From: Cellulophaga sp. F20128
Lineage (GTDB): Bacteria > Bacteroidota > Bacteroidia > Flavobacteriales > Flavobacteriaceae
Reading direction: 5' to 3'
NCBI RefSeq assembly: GCF_023015805.1
Contig: NZ_JALKBA010000002.1
Coordinates: 407,515-471,514, forward strand
DNA length: 64,000 nt
The notes under the pieces were generated by a model. It was not told where the DNA came from and made no database searches. It saw nothing but the letters and a program-made list of their open reading frames with translations. Each line of letters starts with the position of its first letter. Positions within the stretch are counted from its first letter, which is position 1. Below are positions 1 through 9,265 of this stretch, piece after piece. Position numbers and translations under genes: made by a program.

Positions 1-99
1 GGTGGAGATTGTGGTTTCAATTCTAAATCGGCTTTTAATAGAATTTTTAAAAATTCAACAGGTAAAACTCCAAGTCAATATCAAAATAAACCCAGCTAG
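1..99 (+). CDS. AraC-family transcriptional regulator, C-terminal end only
   Basis: The first 33 codons of the window are open in frame 1 and end in TAG. The peptide carries GFNSKSAFNRIFK followed by TGKTPSQYQ, the second helix-turn-helix and closing motif typical of AraC/XylS DNA-binding domains. The rest of the gene lies left of the window, so it cannot be told whether this is a stand-alone AraC regulator or the end of a hybrid two-component regulator, which ends the same way in Bacteroidota. It sits about 600 bases upstream of a SusC gene on the same strand, the usual place for the regulator of a polysaccharide-utilization locus. Confident on family, not on the inducer. Confidence 0.85.
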   Translation, partial: GGDCGFNSKSAFNRIFKNSTGKTPSQYQNKPS

Positions 100-702
100 C
101 ATTTGGAAGTGTTTACTATTTAATTTTTCTGTTGTAACAGCGGTTTCAACGGGCCATTATTTATTACTTCTAAGTCTTTAGCTTCTTCTTATAACATTTG
201 GGAAACACCGTTAAATGACCTGTCTATACTTTAGTTCGAATCAAAAAACTACAATTTCTTTTTACTTTTCAGCTCCATATCTAAATTATTTTTGAGCTGT
301 TAGGTAACTTTTAACAGGGCTTCAATTTTGGAATAATGCTTCAATTTAGGGGCTACTCTAGCAAACTAAAGTAGTCTTACAAGGTTAACGTTTCTGTGTC
401 CAAATTTATTTAAGTTAAATGCTTCTTTATCCCTATTTTAAAGGGTTTTTTAGGGAGTTAGCCCATGTCCTAATGCTCATTAGGACACTTTTTAAGCGCA
501 TACTTTGTCCTAATTTTTCTTTTAGGTCGATTTTCACTGTGTATTGTGGTAAAATCGTAAGGTATTAGTCTTTATATTAATTAATCTTTATTTCAAATGT
601 TAAAAAACAAATTTTATGATATAAAACACCAATGCTAAAAGTTGTGCTCTTTTCGGGAGTAGCCTTAACTAAGAATAAATAACAATCAAAAACCTATTAA
701 GA
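100..702. other. Intergenic regulatory region upstream of the first susC
   Basis: About 600 bases without a credible gene. It holds the palindrome at 467-486 and an extra half-site at 507-514, described separately. No clear TAnnTTTG -7 element and no strong terminator was seen. The length suggests a long leader or several operator sites for the first susC. Confidence 0.6.
467..486. promoter_or_regulatory. Palindromic operator candidate, copy 1
   Basis: Perfect 8-bp inverted repeat GTCCTAAT-GCTC-ATTAGGAC with a 4-base spacer. A further direct copy of the arm GTCCTAAT lies at 507-514, exactly 40 bases downstream. Nearly the same palindrome occurs upstream of the NPCBM hydrolase gene (22879-22898). 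It is not followed by a T-run, so a terminator is unlikely. Candidate binding site for the regulator of this locus; that role is inference. Confidence 0.6.
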
Positions 703-3700
703 ATGAAATTTAAAAACTTAAAAAAGTACCAACGAAAATATGCTTGCCTCATAAGGATGTTGCCAGCAGTATTAATTTTGTTTGCATTTACGCCTTTAAA
801 GGCAGGTTCTACCCTAAATGTATATAATCTAGTAGTTCAACAAGAAATAAGTGGAACCATTGTAGATGCATCAGGAAACCCTATTCCGGGCGTAAATGTA
901 TTAGTGGTAGGTATGACTACAGGTACAATGGCAGATTTTGATGGAAAATATACGATAACTGCAAATGACGGACAAGTACTGCGTTTTTCCTCTATTGGTT
1001 ACAAAACCATAGATGTTACTGTAGGAGCTCAGGCATCTTATAATATAACAATGGAAGAAGATGTGAATAGTTTGAATGAGGTTGTTGTAGTTGGGTATGG
1101 CTCAACGATTAAAAGAAATTTAACAAGTTCAGTAGCCACAGTATCAGCCGATGAGATGGCTGAAATTCCAGCGACGTCATTAAGTAATGCCATTGCAGGA
1201 AGATTAGCTGGGGTTACTATTGAACAAAGTAATGGTAAACCCGGTAGTACTTCAGCAATAACTGTAAGAGGTGCTACATCTGGTGGTTTTGCAGGAAATA
1301 GTCTTCCTCTTTATGTTATTGATAATGTAATTGCAACTAAATCACTGTTTGACGCATTAGATGTTAGTGAAGTAAAAAATGTAACTGTTTTAAAAGATGC
1401 AGCATCGGCGGCAGTATACGGTGCAAGAGCTGCAAACGGAGTGGTTTTAGTGACTACCAAAACAGGAAAAAGTGGAAAATCTGTGATTAACTTCACACAA
1501 ACTATTGGTACTACGGAACCGACAAATATTCCCCCAATGATGAATGCTTTTCAAAAAGCTACTATAAATGAAAGTCAAATGGATTTTAATGGTGTGCCTG
1601 CAAATGACGCAGCGAGACTGAACCAAACCGAATGGGATTATCTTAAAAACTACAAGAGTCAGACCTTTGCAGAGGAAGCTTCGGGATCACCTGTTTTAAC
1701 TAGAACAGCACTTTCAGCTTCAGGTGGGTCAGAAAAAATAACCTATTTTATGTCGGGATCTTATGTTAATCAAACTGGAGATTTCGCAAAACTCAAGTAT
1801 AAAAAAACAAATTTTAGAGCTAATGTGGCGGCGGATATCACAGAAAACCTAAATGTTTCTATGAACATGAGTACTAATAATGACGTGAGAGACGAATTTT
1901 ATTGGAGATGGAATGGGAGTGATGAAGATTTTGGAGATTTTTATAGAACCGCGAATAGGACTGGAATTTTTGCACCTGGTATTCACAACGGCGAATATGT
2001 AGCAAACTTTAACGGTTGGAATCCTGTGCATTTAGCAGATGGAGGTGCGGGTAATAATACGCGTAAAGCTAGAAATATCAATGCTATTATTGATGTAAAC
2101 TATAAAGTTCCGTTTGTAGAGGGGCTAACTGCAGGTTTAACCTACAACAGATTGAATCAAAGAACAGATCAAACCTTATTTAAAAAAGTAACGCGTGATG
2201 TTACTTTTGGTGTAGATCCTAATAATCGTTTTCTTCTTACAGATGACATATTAGGTGTAAGAGTAAGAAGTGATGACGGAGCCGATTCTGATAGTTTAGA
2301 AGAGGGAACTGCGGAAGAAGATTCTTATCAATTTAATGCAAGAGTTGCTTATAATAAAGTTTTTGGTGATCACACTGCTAATGGTTTTTTTAATTATGAA
2401 GTTTGGGAGCGCTATGATCGCAATTTTTGGGGTAGAAGACGTGGATTGCAAACAGAATTTGTTACTCAGTTATTCGCTACAGACCCAGCTGCGGAAAGTC
2501 AATTTGCCAATGGTGGCGGTGGTGAATTTGGAAGGGCCTCTTATATTGGTGGATTAGGATATAATTATAAGGAGAGATTATTTATAAACACAACGTTCAG
2601 ATACGATGGTTCTACTAAATTTTCTGAAGCTGAACGCTGGGGATTCTTTCCTTCAATTTCATTAGGTTGGATTGCTTCTGACGAAAGCTTTATGTATGAT
2701 AATACTATTTTTGACTTTCTTAAAGTAAGATTTTCTGCAGGTACTACTGGAAATGACAATGTTGGGAGTTCAAATTTTCCCTACCTTCAAAGTTATAATG
2801 TTGGCGGATCTGGAGCTGTTTTTGGAGAATCAGAATCTACTTCAAACTCTGCAGCAATTGGGCCACAGCCAGACATTTTTATCACCTGGGAAAAGCAAAC
2901 TTCATATAACTTAGGTTTTGATATGCAATTTTTAGAAAGTAAGTTGTCAACTACTCTTGATATTTGGAAAAATGTAAAAACAGATTTATATGGTAGTAGG
3001 CAAGAGTTTATACCATCTTCTTCAGGATTAACGCTAGGAAATACGAATTACGGAGGCATTGATATTAAGGGTATTGATCTAGTAGCTTCTTATAAAGACA
3101 ATTTAAGTGAAGATTTTAGCTTTGACCTAGGGTTTAATTTGGGTTATGCAAAAGATAAATATACTAGTTTGGACGAACCAGAAACGAGAAGAGGATATGA
3201 ATTATTATTAGGGAATGGAACCAGTAGAATTTGGGGACTTACTGCCTTAGGAATTATTAGAACTCAAGAACAATTAGATGATTTAATAGCTTCCGGTTAT
3301 ACTTATAATAATGCTGCTCCCCAAATTGGAGCCTTGTATTATAAGGATTTAAGAGGGAACGCTCAAGTTGATCCAGATGGGAATACACCTGATGGTAATA
3401 TTGATGGTAATGATAATAGTTATATTGGTTCAGCCGGCACGGCACCAGTATCTTATGGTGTCCGATTAAATTTAAATTACAAACGTTTTAGCTTACAAGC
3501 TTTCGCTCAAGGTTTTGCAGGACATCAAGCTTACCAACCAGCAAACAACAGATTTAATTTTGGAGGCTATGAAAACGCGGCACATATACAATTTGTTGAT
3601 TCTTGGACCCCAGATAATATAAATGCATCAATGCCTAGATTTGGTTCTCCAGGTCAAGATGCTAACTCAACATTTTGGTTGCAAGACGCAGATTTCTTAC

Positions 3701-3900
3701 GAATGAAAAACTTAAATCTCGCATACGACATACCTGAATCTATTGTTTCTAAAATAGGAGCAGAAAGAATTAGCATATTTGGTAACGGAACAAATCTATT
3801 TATGATTTATAGTAAAATTGATGAATTTGATCCAGAGACAAGTGGAAGGGGTATTCCTGTAAATAGGTCTTATAGTTTGGGTATTAATGTTACATTTTAA
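703..3900 (+). CDS. SusC/RagA-type TonB-linked outer membrane transporter
   Basis: Outer-membrane TonB-dependent transporter that imports glycan oligosaccharides with its SusD partner. A signal peptide covers about residues 1-35. A carboxypeptidase-D regulatory-like domain follows (about 48-118, ISGTIVDASGNPIPGVNV), then the TonB-box-like LNEVVVVGYG near 125. The plug reads YVIDNV and VLKDAASAAVYGARAANG, and a long beta-barrel ends in an aromatic residue (LGINVTF). At 1,065 aa it has normal length for the family and lacks an STN domain, so it is not of the sigma/anti-sigma signalling type. SusD starts 9 bases after its stop. Operator copy 1 lies about 220 bases upstream. The substrate cannot be read from the sequence; neighbours suggest a fucosylated glycan. 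Confidence 0.95.
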   Translation: MKFKNLKKYQRKYACLIRMLPAVLILFAFTPLKAGSTLNVYNLVVQQEISGTIVDASGNPIPGVNVLVVGMTTGTMADFDGKYTITANDGQVLRFSSIGYKTIDVTVGAQASYNITMEEDVNSLNEVVVVGYGSTIKRNLTSSVATVSADEMAEIPATSLSNAIAGRLAGVTIEQSNGKPGSTSAITVRGATSGGFAGNSLPLYVIDNVIATKSLFDALDVSEVKNVTVLKDAASAAVYGARAANGVVLVTTKTGKSGKSVINFTQTIGTTEPTNIPPMMNAFQKATINESQMDFNGVPANDAARLNQTEWDYLKNYKSQTFAEEASGSPVLTRTALSASGGSEKITYFMSGSYVNQTGDFAKLKYKKTNFRANVAADITENLNVSMNMSTNNDVRDEFYWRWNGSDEDFGDFYRTANRTGIFAPGIHNGEYVANFNGWNPVHLADGGAGNNTRKARNINAIIDVNYKVPFVEGLTAGLTYNRLNQRTDQTLFKKVTRDVTFGVDPNNRFLLTDDILGVRVRSDDGADSDSLEEGTAEEDSYQFNARVAYNKVFGDHTANGFFNYEVWERYDRNFWGRRRGLQTEFVTQLFATDPAAESQFANGGGGEFGRASYIGGLGYNYKERLFINTTFRYDGSTKFSEAERWGFFPSISLGWIASDESFMYDNTIFDFLKVRFSAGTTGNDNVGSSNFPYLQSYNVGGSGAVFGESESTSNSAAIGPQPDIFITWEKQTSYNLGFDMQFLESKLSTTLDIWKNVKTDLYGSRQEFIPSSSGLTLGNTNYGGIDIKGIDLVASYKDNLSEDFSFDLGFNLGYAKDKYTSLDEPETRRGYELLLGNGTSRIWGLTALGIIRTQEQLDDLIASGYTYNNAAPQIGALYYKDLRGNAQVDPDGNTPDGNIDGNDNSYIGSAGTAPVSYGVRLNLNYKRFSLQAFAQGFAGHQAYQPANNRFNFGGYENAAHIQFVDSWTPDNINASMPRFGSPGQDANSTFWLQDADFLRMKNLNLAYDIPESIVSKIGAERISIFGNGTNLFMIYSKIDEFDPETSGRGIPVNRSYSLGINVTF

Positions 3901-3908
3901 AAAATAAT

Positions 3909-5723
3909 ATGATGAAAATAAAAAATATAAATAAAGTTTTGATACTGTGTTGTTCTTTGGTTTTTATCCAATGTACTGAAGATGCATTAGACAAAACCGA
4001 TTTAGGAGCAATTAGTTCAGATGTCATTTGGAGTGATCCGCATCTTGCTGAGGGGTTTGTAAATAATATATACACACGAGCACTACCAGGATGGAATGTA
4101 AACGCTTCTAGGGCTACAGATGATGCTCAGGGTGCAGACGCACTAATGTATGGTGAAGTAGGAGCAGGATCGCAAGGTATGTATGGGGGTAGTTACACCA
4201 CAATTAAAGATATTAATATCTTATTAAGAGATGTTGGTTCTGGAACTATTTCGGTTGAAGATCAGGATATATTGAAAGGGCAAGCTCTCTTTTTTAGAGC
4301 ATACCTTTATTTTAGATTGGTTTCAACTTATGGTGGAGTTCCTATAGTGTTGGAAGCCAAAGATCAATCTGATGTTGAAGCTTTAAAAGTTCCTAGAAAT
4401 AAAACTTCAGAATGTATGACACAAATTTTATTGGATATGGATGCAGCAATAGCCGCATTACCAGATTCTTATGATGATTCGGATTACGGAAGAATTACCA
4501 AAGGTGCTGCTATGGCTATGAAAGGTAGAATATTACTTCATTATGCTAGTGAGCAATTTGATCCTACACAAAGTGCCAACCGTTGGCAAGCTGCCTATGA
4601 TGCAAACAATGCAGCTTTAACCTATTTGGAATCTCAGGGAAAAGGATTGCATCCTGATTATGCTGGATTATGGTTTGAAGAAGGTGGGTCTAATATAGAG
4701 GCTATAATGGTTAGAAATTATACTTTAGACCAATCACACAATCGCGACGCAGGTTGCCGCCCTTTTATAACTGGAACCAATGGAGAATCTTTTGATAAAC
4801 CTACTAAAGGATTGGTAGATGCTTTCCCCATGAAAGATGGTAAGGCTATTGATGATGTTACAAGTACGTATACCTATGATGATACCGCACTTTGGTTAAA
4901 CAGGGATCCTAGGTTTGAAGCAACTATAGCTTGGAATGGTTCTATTTGGCCTTTGAATAACCCAGCGCCCAACCGTACCAGTGATTTAGAATGGACTTTT
5001 CAGTTGAGTGCTGTAAACGGTGAATCGGATTCTAGAATTACTGCAACTAGTTTTAACTGTAGGAAAGCAATTGATGGCACTATAGAAGGTGGTGCAGCTA
5101 GTTTGAGCTCACCAACTGATTGGATTGAAATTAGATTTGCAGAGGTGTTGTTAAATTTAGCAGAAGCAGCCAATGAGATTTCTAATTTTCCTGTTGCCTA
5201 TGATGCCTTAACAAAAATTAGGGATAGAGCAGGGATAGATCCTGGAGTAGATAATCTATATGGGTTAACTGCAGCTATGACTCAAGACCAGTTAAGAGAT
5301 GCTATACTGCTTGAAAGAAGATTGGAGTTGGTTTTTGAAGGTAAAAGATCACAAGATTTAAGAAGACGAAGAATGTATGCAACAGTACTTAATGGTACCC
5401 ATAGATTTGGGTATGAAATTCGGAAGACAGCCGCCTTTGATGCATTAGATGGTACAGCTTTAGTACTAGATGACAGAAAAGCCTTAGAAGTGGGTGTTTT
5501 GGATGGTAGTATCAATCTAGATGATCCCACGGAGTACAATACGTATTTTGAAACCAACCTAAGAAGTTTGGAGCGTTTTGGTAGTGTTCTTGTAGATGGT
5601 GATCCAATCAATTATTTGGACCAATATTATTTCTATGACATTCCTCAAGGGGACTTAAATAAAAATGTAAACCTTGAGCAAACTGCAGGTTGGCCAGGTG
5701 GAACTTTTGATCCATTAGAATAG
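3909..5723 (+). CDS. SusD/RagB-family nutrient-binding lipoprotein
   Basis: Surface glycan-binding lipoprotein that forms the lid on the SusC transporter just upstream. The short signal peptide ends in a lipobox with Cys22 (FIQC). The N-terminal SusD-like helical region includes WSDPHLAEGFVNNIY, and the TPR-like core has the family signature QALFFRAYLYFRLVSTYGG. The C-terminal RagB part reads LLERRLELVFEGKR and LRRRRMY. At 604 aa it is within the family range. It is co-transcribed with susC (9-base gap) and followed by a strong terminator at 5771-5793, so the pair can form its own transcript. Confidence 0.95.
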   Translation: MMKIKNINKVLILCCSLVFIQCTEDALDKTDLGAISSDVIWSDPHLAEGFVNNIYTRALPGWNVNASRATDDAQGADALMYGEVGAGSQGMYGGSYTTIKDINILLRDVGSGTISVEDQDILKGQALFFRAYLYFRLVSTYGGVPIVLEAKDQSDVEALKVPRNKTSECMTQILLDMDAAIAALPDSYDDSDYGRITKGAAMAMKGRILLHYASEQFDPTQSANRWQAAYDANNAALTYLESQGKGLHPDYAGLWFEEGGSNIEAIMVRNYTLDQSHNRDAGCRPFITGTNGESFDKPTKGLVDAFPMKDGKAIDDVTSTYTYDDTALWLNRDPRFEATIAWNGSIWPLNNPAPNRTSDLEWTFQLSAVNGESDSRITATSFNCRKAIDGTIEGGAASLSSPTDWIEIRFAEVLLNLAEAANEISNFPVAYDALTKIRDRAGIDPGVDNLYGLTAAMTQDQLRDAILLERRLELVFEGKRSQDLRRRRMYATVLNGTHRFGYEIRKTAAFDALDGTALVLDDRKALEVGVLDGSINLDDPTEYNTYFETNLRSLERFGSVLVDGDPINYLDQYYFYDIPQGDLNKNVNLEQTAGWPGGTFDPLE

Positions 5724-5768
5724 TTTAAACAATGTTGAAATAGAGTTTGTTAGAGTTTATTTAGTTTA

Positions 5769-5799
5769 AAAGAGACTGCCATAAACAGTCTCTTTTTTT
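5769..5799 (+). terminator. Rho-independent terminator after susD
   Basis: Stem AGAGACTG (5771-5778) pairs perfectly with CAGTCTCT (5786-5793) around a 7-base loop and runs into a T-tract. It separates the SusCD pair from the FG-GAP genes. Confidence 0.9.
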
Positions 5800-5897
5800 A
5801 ATTCTGTAAATTAGACATAATTTAAAATTGTATGATGACATTCACATGTAACCAATCAGAAAAAGCAAAGAATACATTCAAGGTTTGTGTTGTAAAT

Positions 5898-8800
5898 ATG
5901 ACAACAAGGCTAAGGGGGCAAAGTATCTATTTGCTCTGTCTATTGACTTTCACTTTAAGTGGTTTTTCACAATTAAAAGAGGATTCTAAAGATAAGGAGG
6001 TATTTACCTTATTAAGTCCCGAACAAACCAAAGTATATTTCAATAATACCCTAACCCAAACAGCAGAAAACAATATTTTTGTATACAAAGGTTTTTATAA
6101 AGGAGGTGGCGTTGCTGTTGGTGATCTTAATAATGATGGGTTGTTAGATCTTTACTTTACAGGAAACCAGGTTGGTGATAAATTGTACCTAAACAAAGGT
6201 GACTTGCAGTTTGAGGATATTACCCAAGAGGCCGGTATACTAGATAAGAAAGGCTGGTCTACCCATGTAAGTATTGTAGATATTAATAATGATGGTTTTA
6301 AGGATATTTATGTGTGCAAAAGCCTTTATGATTCAAATCCTGAGTTAAGAGAGAATGAACTTTATATCAACAATGGGGATCTAACATTTACCGAGGCGGC
6401 TGCGGCCTACAATCTCAATGATAGTAATAGAACTACAGAAGCTAATTTTTTTGATTATGATAGGGATGGTGACTTTGATGTATTTTTGATAAACCAACCT
6501 AAAAATTCATCCTTTCTTGCACCAGCCACAAATGAACCAAAAATTGAACCTAGGCAGAATTACAGATTACTAGAAAATACGGCTGATGGTTTTCGGCAAT
6601 CTGCAACCAATGGTGGACTTAGTAATTTTGGATACGGGCTAAGTTCTAGTATCGCTGATTATAACAATGATGGTTGGCAAGATATTTATGTAGCCAACGA
6701 TTATATAGGGCCAGATTTTTTCTATATCAATAATAAGGATGGCACTTTTACTAATAAAATTTATGACAATGTACAACACACCTCTTACTTTAGTATGGGG
6801 TCAGATGTTGGCGATATTAATAATGACGGCTGGTTAGATTTTGTGGTTTTAGATATGGTAGCAGAGGATAATTACAGACTTAAAAGTAATATGAGTTCTA
6901 TGAATCCGGCAGAGTTTTGGGAGAATGTTAGTCGTGGTGGGCATTACCAATATATGTTTAATACTCTTCAATTAAATAATGGGGTCACCCAAAATGGGGA
7001 GCTTAAATTTAGTGAAATTGCACAAATGGCAGGAGTTTCTAGTACAGATTGGAGTTGGTCCCCACTTTTGGCAGATTTTGATAACGATGGTCGTTTAGAT
7101 CTCTTTGTAACCAATGGTATAAGACATGAGATTGGCAATACGGACGCCTTAAAACAATTAGACCAATATGTTGGGGAAATTGATAAAAAATACAATACCA
7201 AGAATGATAAATCATTTGATGCTTGGCAGTACCTAAACCTAGAGAAACTATTGGCTTTCTTTCCGTCAGATAAGATTAAAAATTATATGTTTCACAATAC
7301 CAACGGGCTTAAATTCAATAAGGTTACAGATCAATGGGGGCTTTCCCAAGAAACATTTTCTACAGGAGCTGCTTATGGAGATTTAGACAATGATGGAGAT
7401 TTAGATTTGATCGTTAATAATATTGATGAGGTTGCTTATATCTATAAGAATAATACCAATGAAAATAGCAATAACAATTACCTTCGAATAAAATTTTTAA
7501 AGGCTAAAAAAGAACAAAGTTTCTTTGGTACAAAAGTAAGTTTATATCATAAAAATGGATTGCAAATATCAGAGCTTACTAATGCACGTGGAATAAATTC
7601 CAGTAGTGAAGATCTGGTGCATTTTGGCCTTGGAACTAATTTAAAAGTGGATAGCTTACACATAAGTTGGGCTAATGGAACAACTACGTTGCTAAATAAC
7701 ATCAAAGGAAATAGGACAATTGTTGTTGACTATGATAAGGTGAAAAAGCAAGCAACCAAAGTTCCTAACGAGAAAATTCCAAATTTCCAAGAGGTTACCA
7801 ATGCGGCTGCTATAGATTTTATACACAAAGAAAATCGTTTTGATGATTACGGTAGAGAAGTTTTGCTGCCGCATAGAATGTCTACTTTGGGTTCTGGTGT
7901 GGCTATTGGCGATGTAGATGCTAACGGATTGGATGATTTTTATATTGGTGCCCCCAATGAAGGCCTTGGGAAAATATTTAAACAACAAGAGGATGGCACT
8001 TTCCAGGGGAGCTATCTGAGTCTTTCCCCAGACCTAGAAAGGGAAGATATGGGAGCCGTTTTTTTTGATGCAGATAATGACGGGGATCAAGATTTATATG
8101 TGGTTTCTGGAGGCAATGAATTTTCCCTTGAGGCAGACAATTACCAAGATAGAATGTATCTCAATAACGGAGAGGGAAAATTTGTGTTGGCTAATACCGC
8201 CTTGCCCGTTATAAAGGCAAGTGGTTCAAGGGTAAAAGTAGCCGATTACGATCAAGATGGAGATCTAGATTTGTTTGTTGGTGGGCGTCAGGTTCCTGGA
8301 CATTATCCCGAGCCTGCCCAAAGTTATTTGTTAACAAACCAATTGGTAGAAACTGGGGAATTGAAGTTTGAAAAAACTGAAGAACAACTCTTAGGTAAAT
8401 TAGGAATGGTTACAGATGCTGTATGGACAGATTTTGATGGAGACCAAGATTTGGATTTAGTGGTTACTGGTATGTGGATGCCCATAACGGTATTAGAAAA
8501 CAGGAATGGGGCTTTTGTTAATAGCACTCAAAAATTAGGCTTGCAAGATACTACTGGTTGGTGGTTTAGCATAGCCAAGGAAGATATGGATGGAGATGGA
8601 GATGATGATTATGTATTGGGTAATTTAGGCGTCAATTATAAATACAAAGCCTCAGCAAGCGAGCCTTTTGGAGTGCATTATGGAGATTTTGATAATAATG
8701 GACACAATGATATCGTATTAAGCTATTATAATTATGGCACTCAATATCCTTTAAGGGGAAGATCTTGCTCTTCACAGCAGATTCCTAGCATCAAGGAAAA

Positions 8801-9260
8801 ATTTGGCACCTATAATGAGTTTGCCTCCTCTAGCCTAACGGAGGTTTATACGGAAGCTTCCTTGGAGAAAGCCCTACAGTATGAGGTAAAAACTTTTGAA
8901 AGTGTTAGTATTGAAAATAAAGGTAATGGGGACTTTACCATTAGAGCCTTACCAGATTTGGCACAAATATCAAATATTAATAGTGCTGTAATTTACGATG
9001 TAGACAAGGATGGTATTAAGGATATTATTATTGCTGGAAATTTATATGGTTCTGAAATAGAAACTACTAGGAACGATGCTAGTTTAGGGTTGCTTTTAAA
9101 AGGTAAGAAAGGCTTTAATTTTGAGGCTGTTCCTATGGGAGATAGCGGATTAAACCTTCCAGAAGACGTAAAGGAATTAAAACTTATAAATTATGGTGAC
9201 CAAAAAGCTTTGGTGGTAGCTGTAAATAATGGAAGACTAAAACTGATCAAAATAAACTGA
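5898..9260 (+). CDS. FG-GAP/VCBS-repeat protein with ASPIC/UnbV domain (CRTAC1-like), copy 1
   Basis: Large secreted protein of about 1,120 aa. Many FG-GAP/VCBS repeats carry calcium-binding DxNxDG-type loops (DLNNDGLLDLYF, DINNDGFKDIYV, DYNNDGWQDIYV, DFDNDGRLDLFV, DLDNDGDLDLIV), which predicts a beta-propeller. An ASPIC/UnbV domain lies at about residues 528-613 (NARGINSSSEDLVHFGLG, HISWANG). A second block of repeats follows. An in-frame ATG exists at 5832, but the ATG at 5898 gives a clean signal peptide (MTTRLRGQSIYLLCLL...GFSQ), so I chose 5898. Such genes often accompany SusCD pairs; glycan binding at the surface is plausible but unproven. The next gene is a paralog 5 bases downstream. 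Confidence 0.88.
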   Translation: MTTRLRGQSIYLLCLLTFTLSGFSQLKEDSKDKEVFTLLSPEQTKVYFNNTLTQTAENNIFVYKGFYKGGGVAVGDLNNDGLLDLYFTGNQVGDKLYLNKGDLQFEDITQEAGILDKKGWSTHVSIVDINNDGFKDIYVCKSLYDSNPELRENELYINNGDLTFTEAAAAYNLNDSNRTTEANFFDYDRDGDFDVFLINQPKNSSFLAPATNEPKIEPRQNYRLLENTADGFRQSATNGGLSNFGYGLSSSIADYNNDGWQDIYVANDYIGPDFFYINNKDGTFTNKIYDNVQHTSYFSMGSDVGDINNDGWLDFVVLDMVAEDNYRLKSNMSSMNPAEFWENVSRGGHYQYMFNTLQLNNGVTQNGELKFSEIAQMAGVSSTDWSWSPLLADFDNDGRLDLFVTNGIRHEIGNTDALKQLDQYVGEIDKKYNTKNDKSFDAWQYLNLEKLLAFFPSDKIKNYMFHNTNGLKFNKVTDQWGLSQETFSTGAAYGDLDNDGDLDLIVNNIDEVAYIYKNNTNENSNNNYLRIKFLKAKKEQSFFGTKVSLYHKNGLQISELTNARGINSSSEDLVHFGLGTNLKVDSLHISWANGTTTLLNNIKGNRTIVVDYDKVKKQATKVPNEKIPNFQEVTNAAAIDFIHKENRFDDYGREVLLPHRMSTLGSGVAIGDVDANGLDDFYIGAPNEGLGKIFKQQEDGTFQGSYLSLSPDLEREDMGAVFFDADNDGDQDLYVVSGGNEFSLEADNYQDRMYLNNGEGKFVLANTALPVIKASGSRVKVADYDQDGDLDLFVGGRQVPGHYPEPAQSYLLTNQLVETGELKFEKTEEQLLGKLGMVTDAVWTDFDGDQDLDLVVTGMWMPITVLENRNGAFVNSTQKLGLQDTTGWWFSIAKEDMDGDGDDDYVLGNLGVNYKYKASASEPFGVHYGDFDNNGHNDIVLSYYNYGTQYPLRGRSCSSQQIPSIKEKFGTYNEFASSSLTEVYTEASLEKALQYEVKTFESVSIENKGNGDFTIRALPDLAQISNINSAVIYDVDKDGIKDIIIAGNLYGSEIETTRNDASLGLLLKGKKGFNFEAVPMGDSGLNLPEDVKELKLINYGDQKALVVAVNNGRLKLIKIN

Positions 9261-9265
9261 TTCTT

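Noticed and set aside
5282..5611. A 109-codon minus-strand open frame
   Set aside because: Antisense to the conserved C-terminal part of SusD; a shadow frame.
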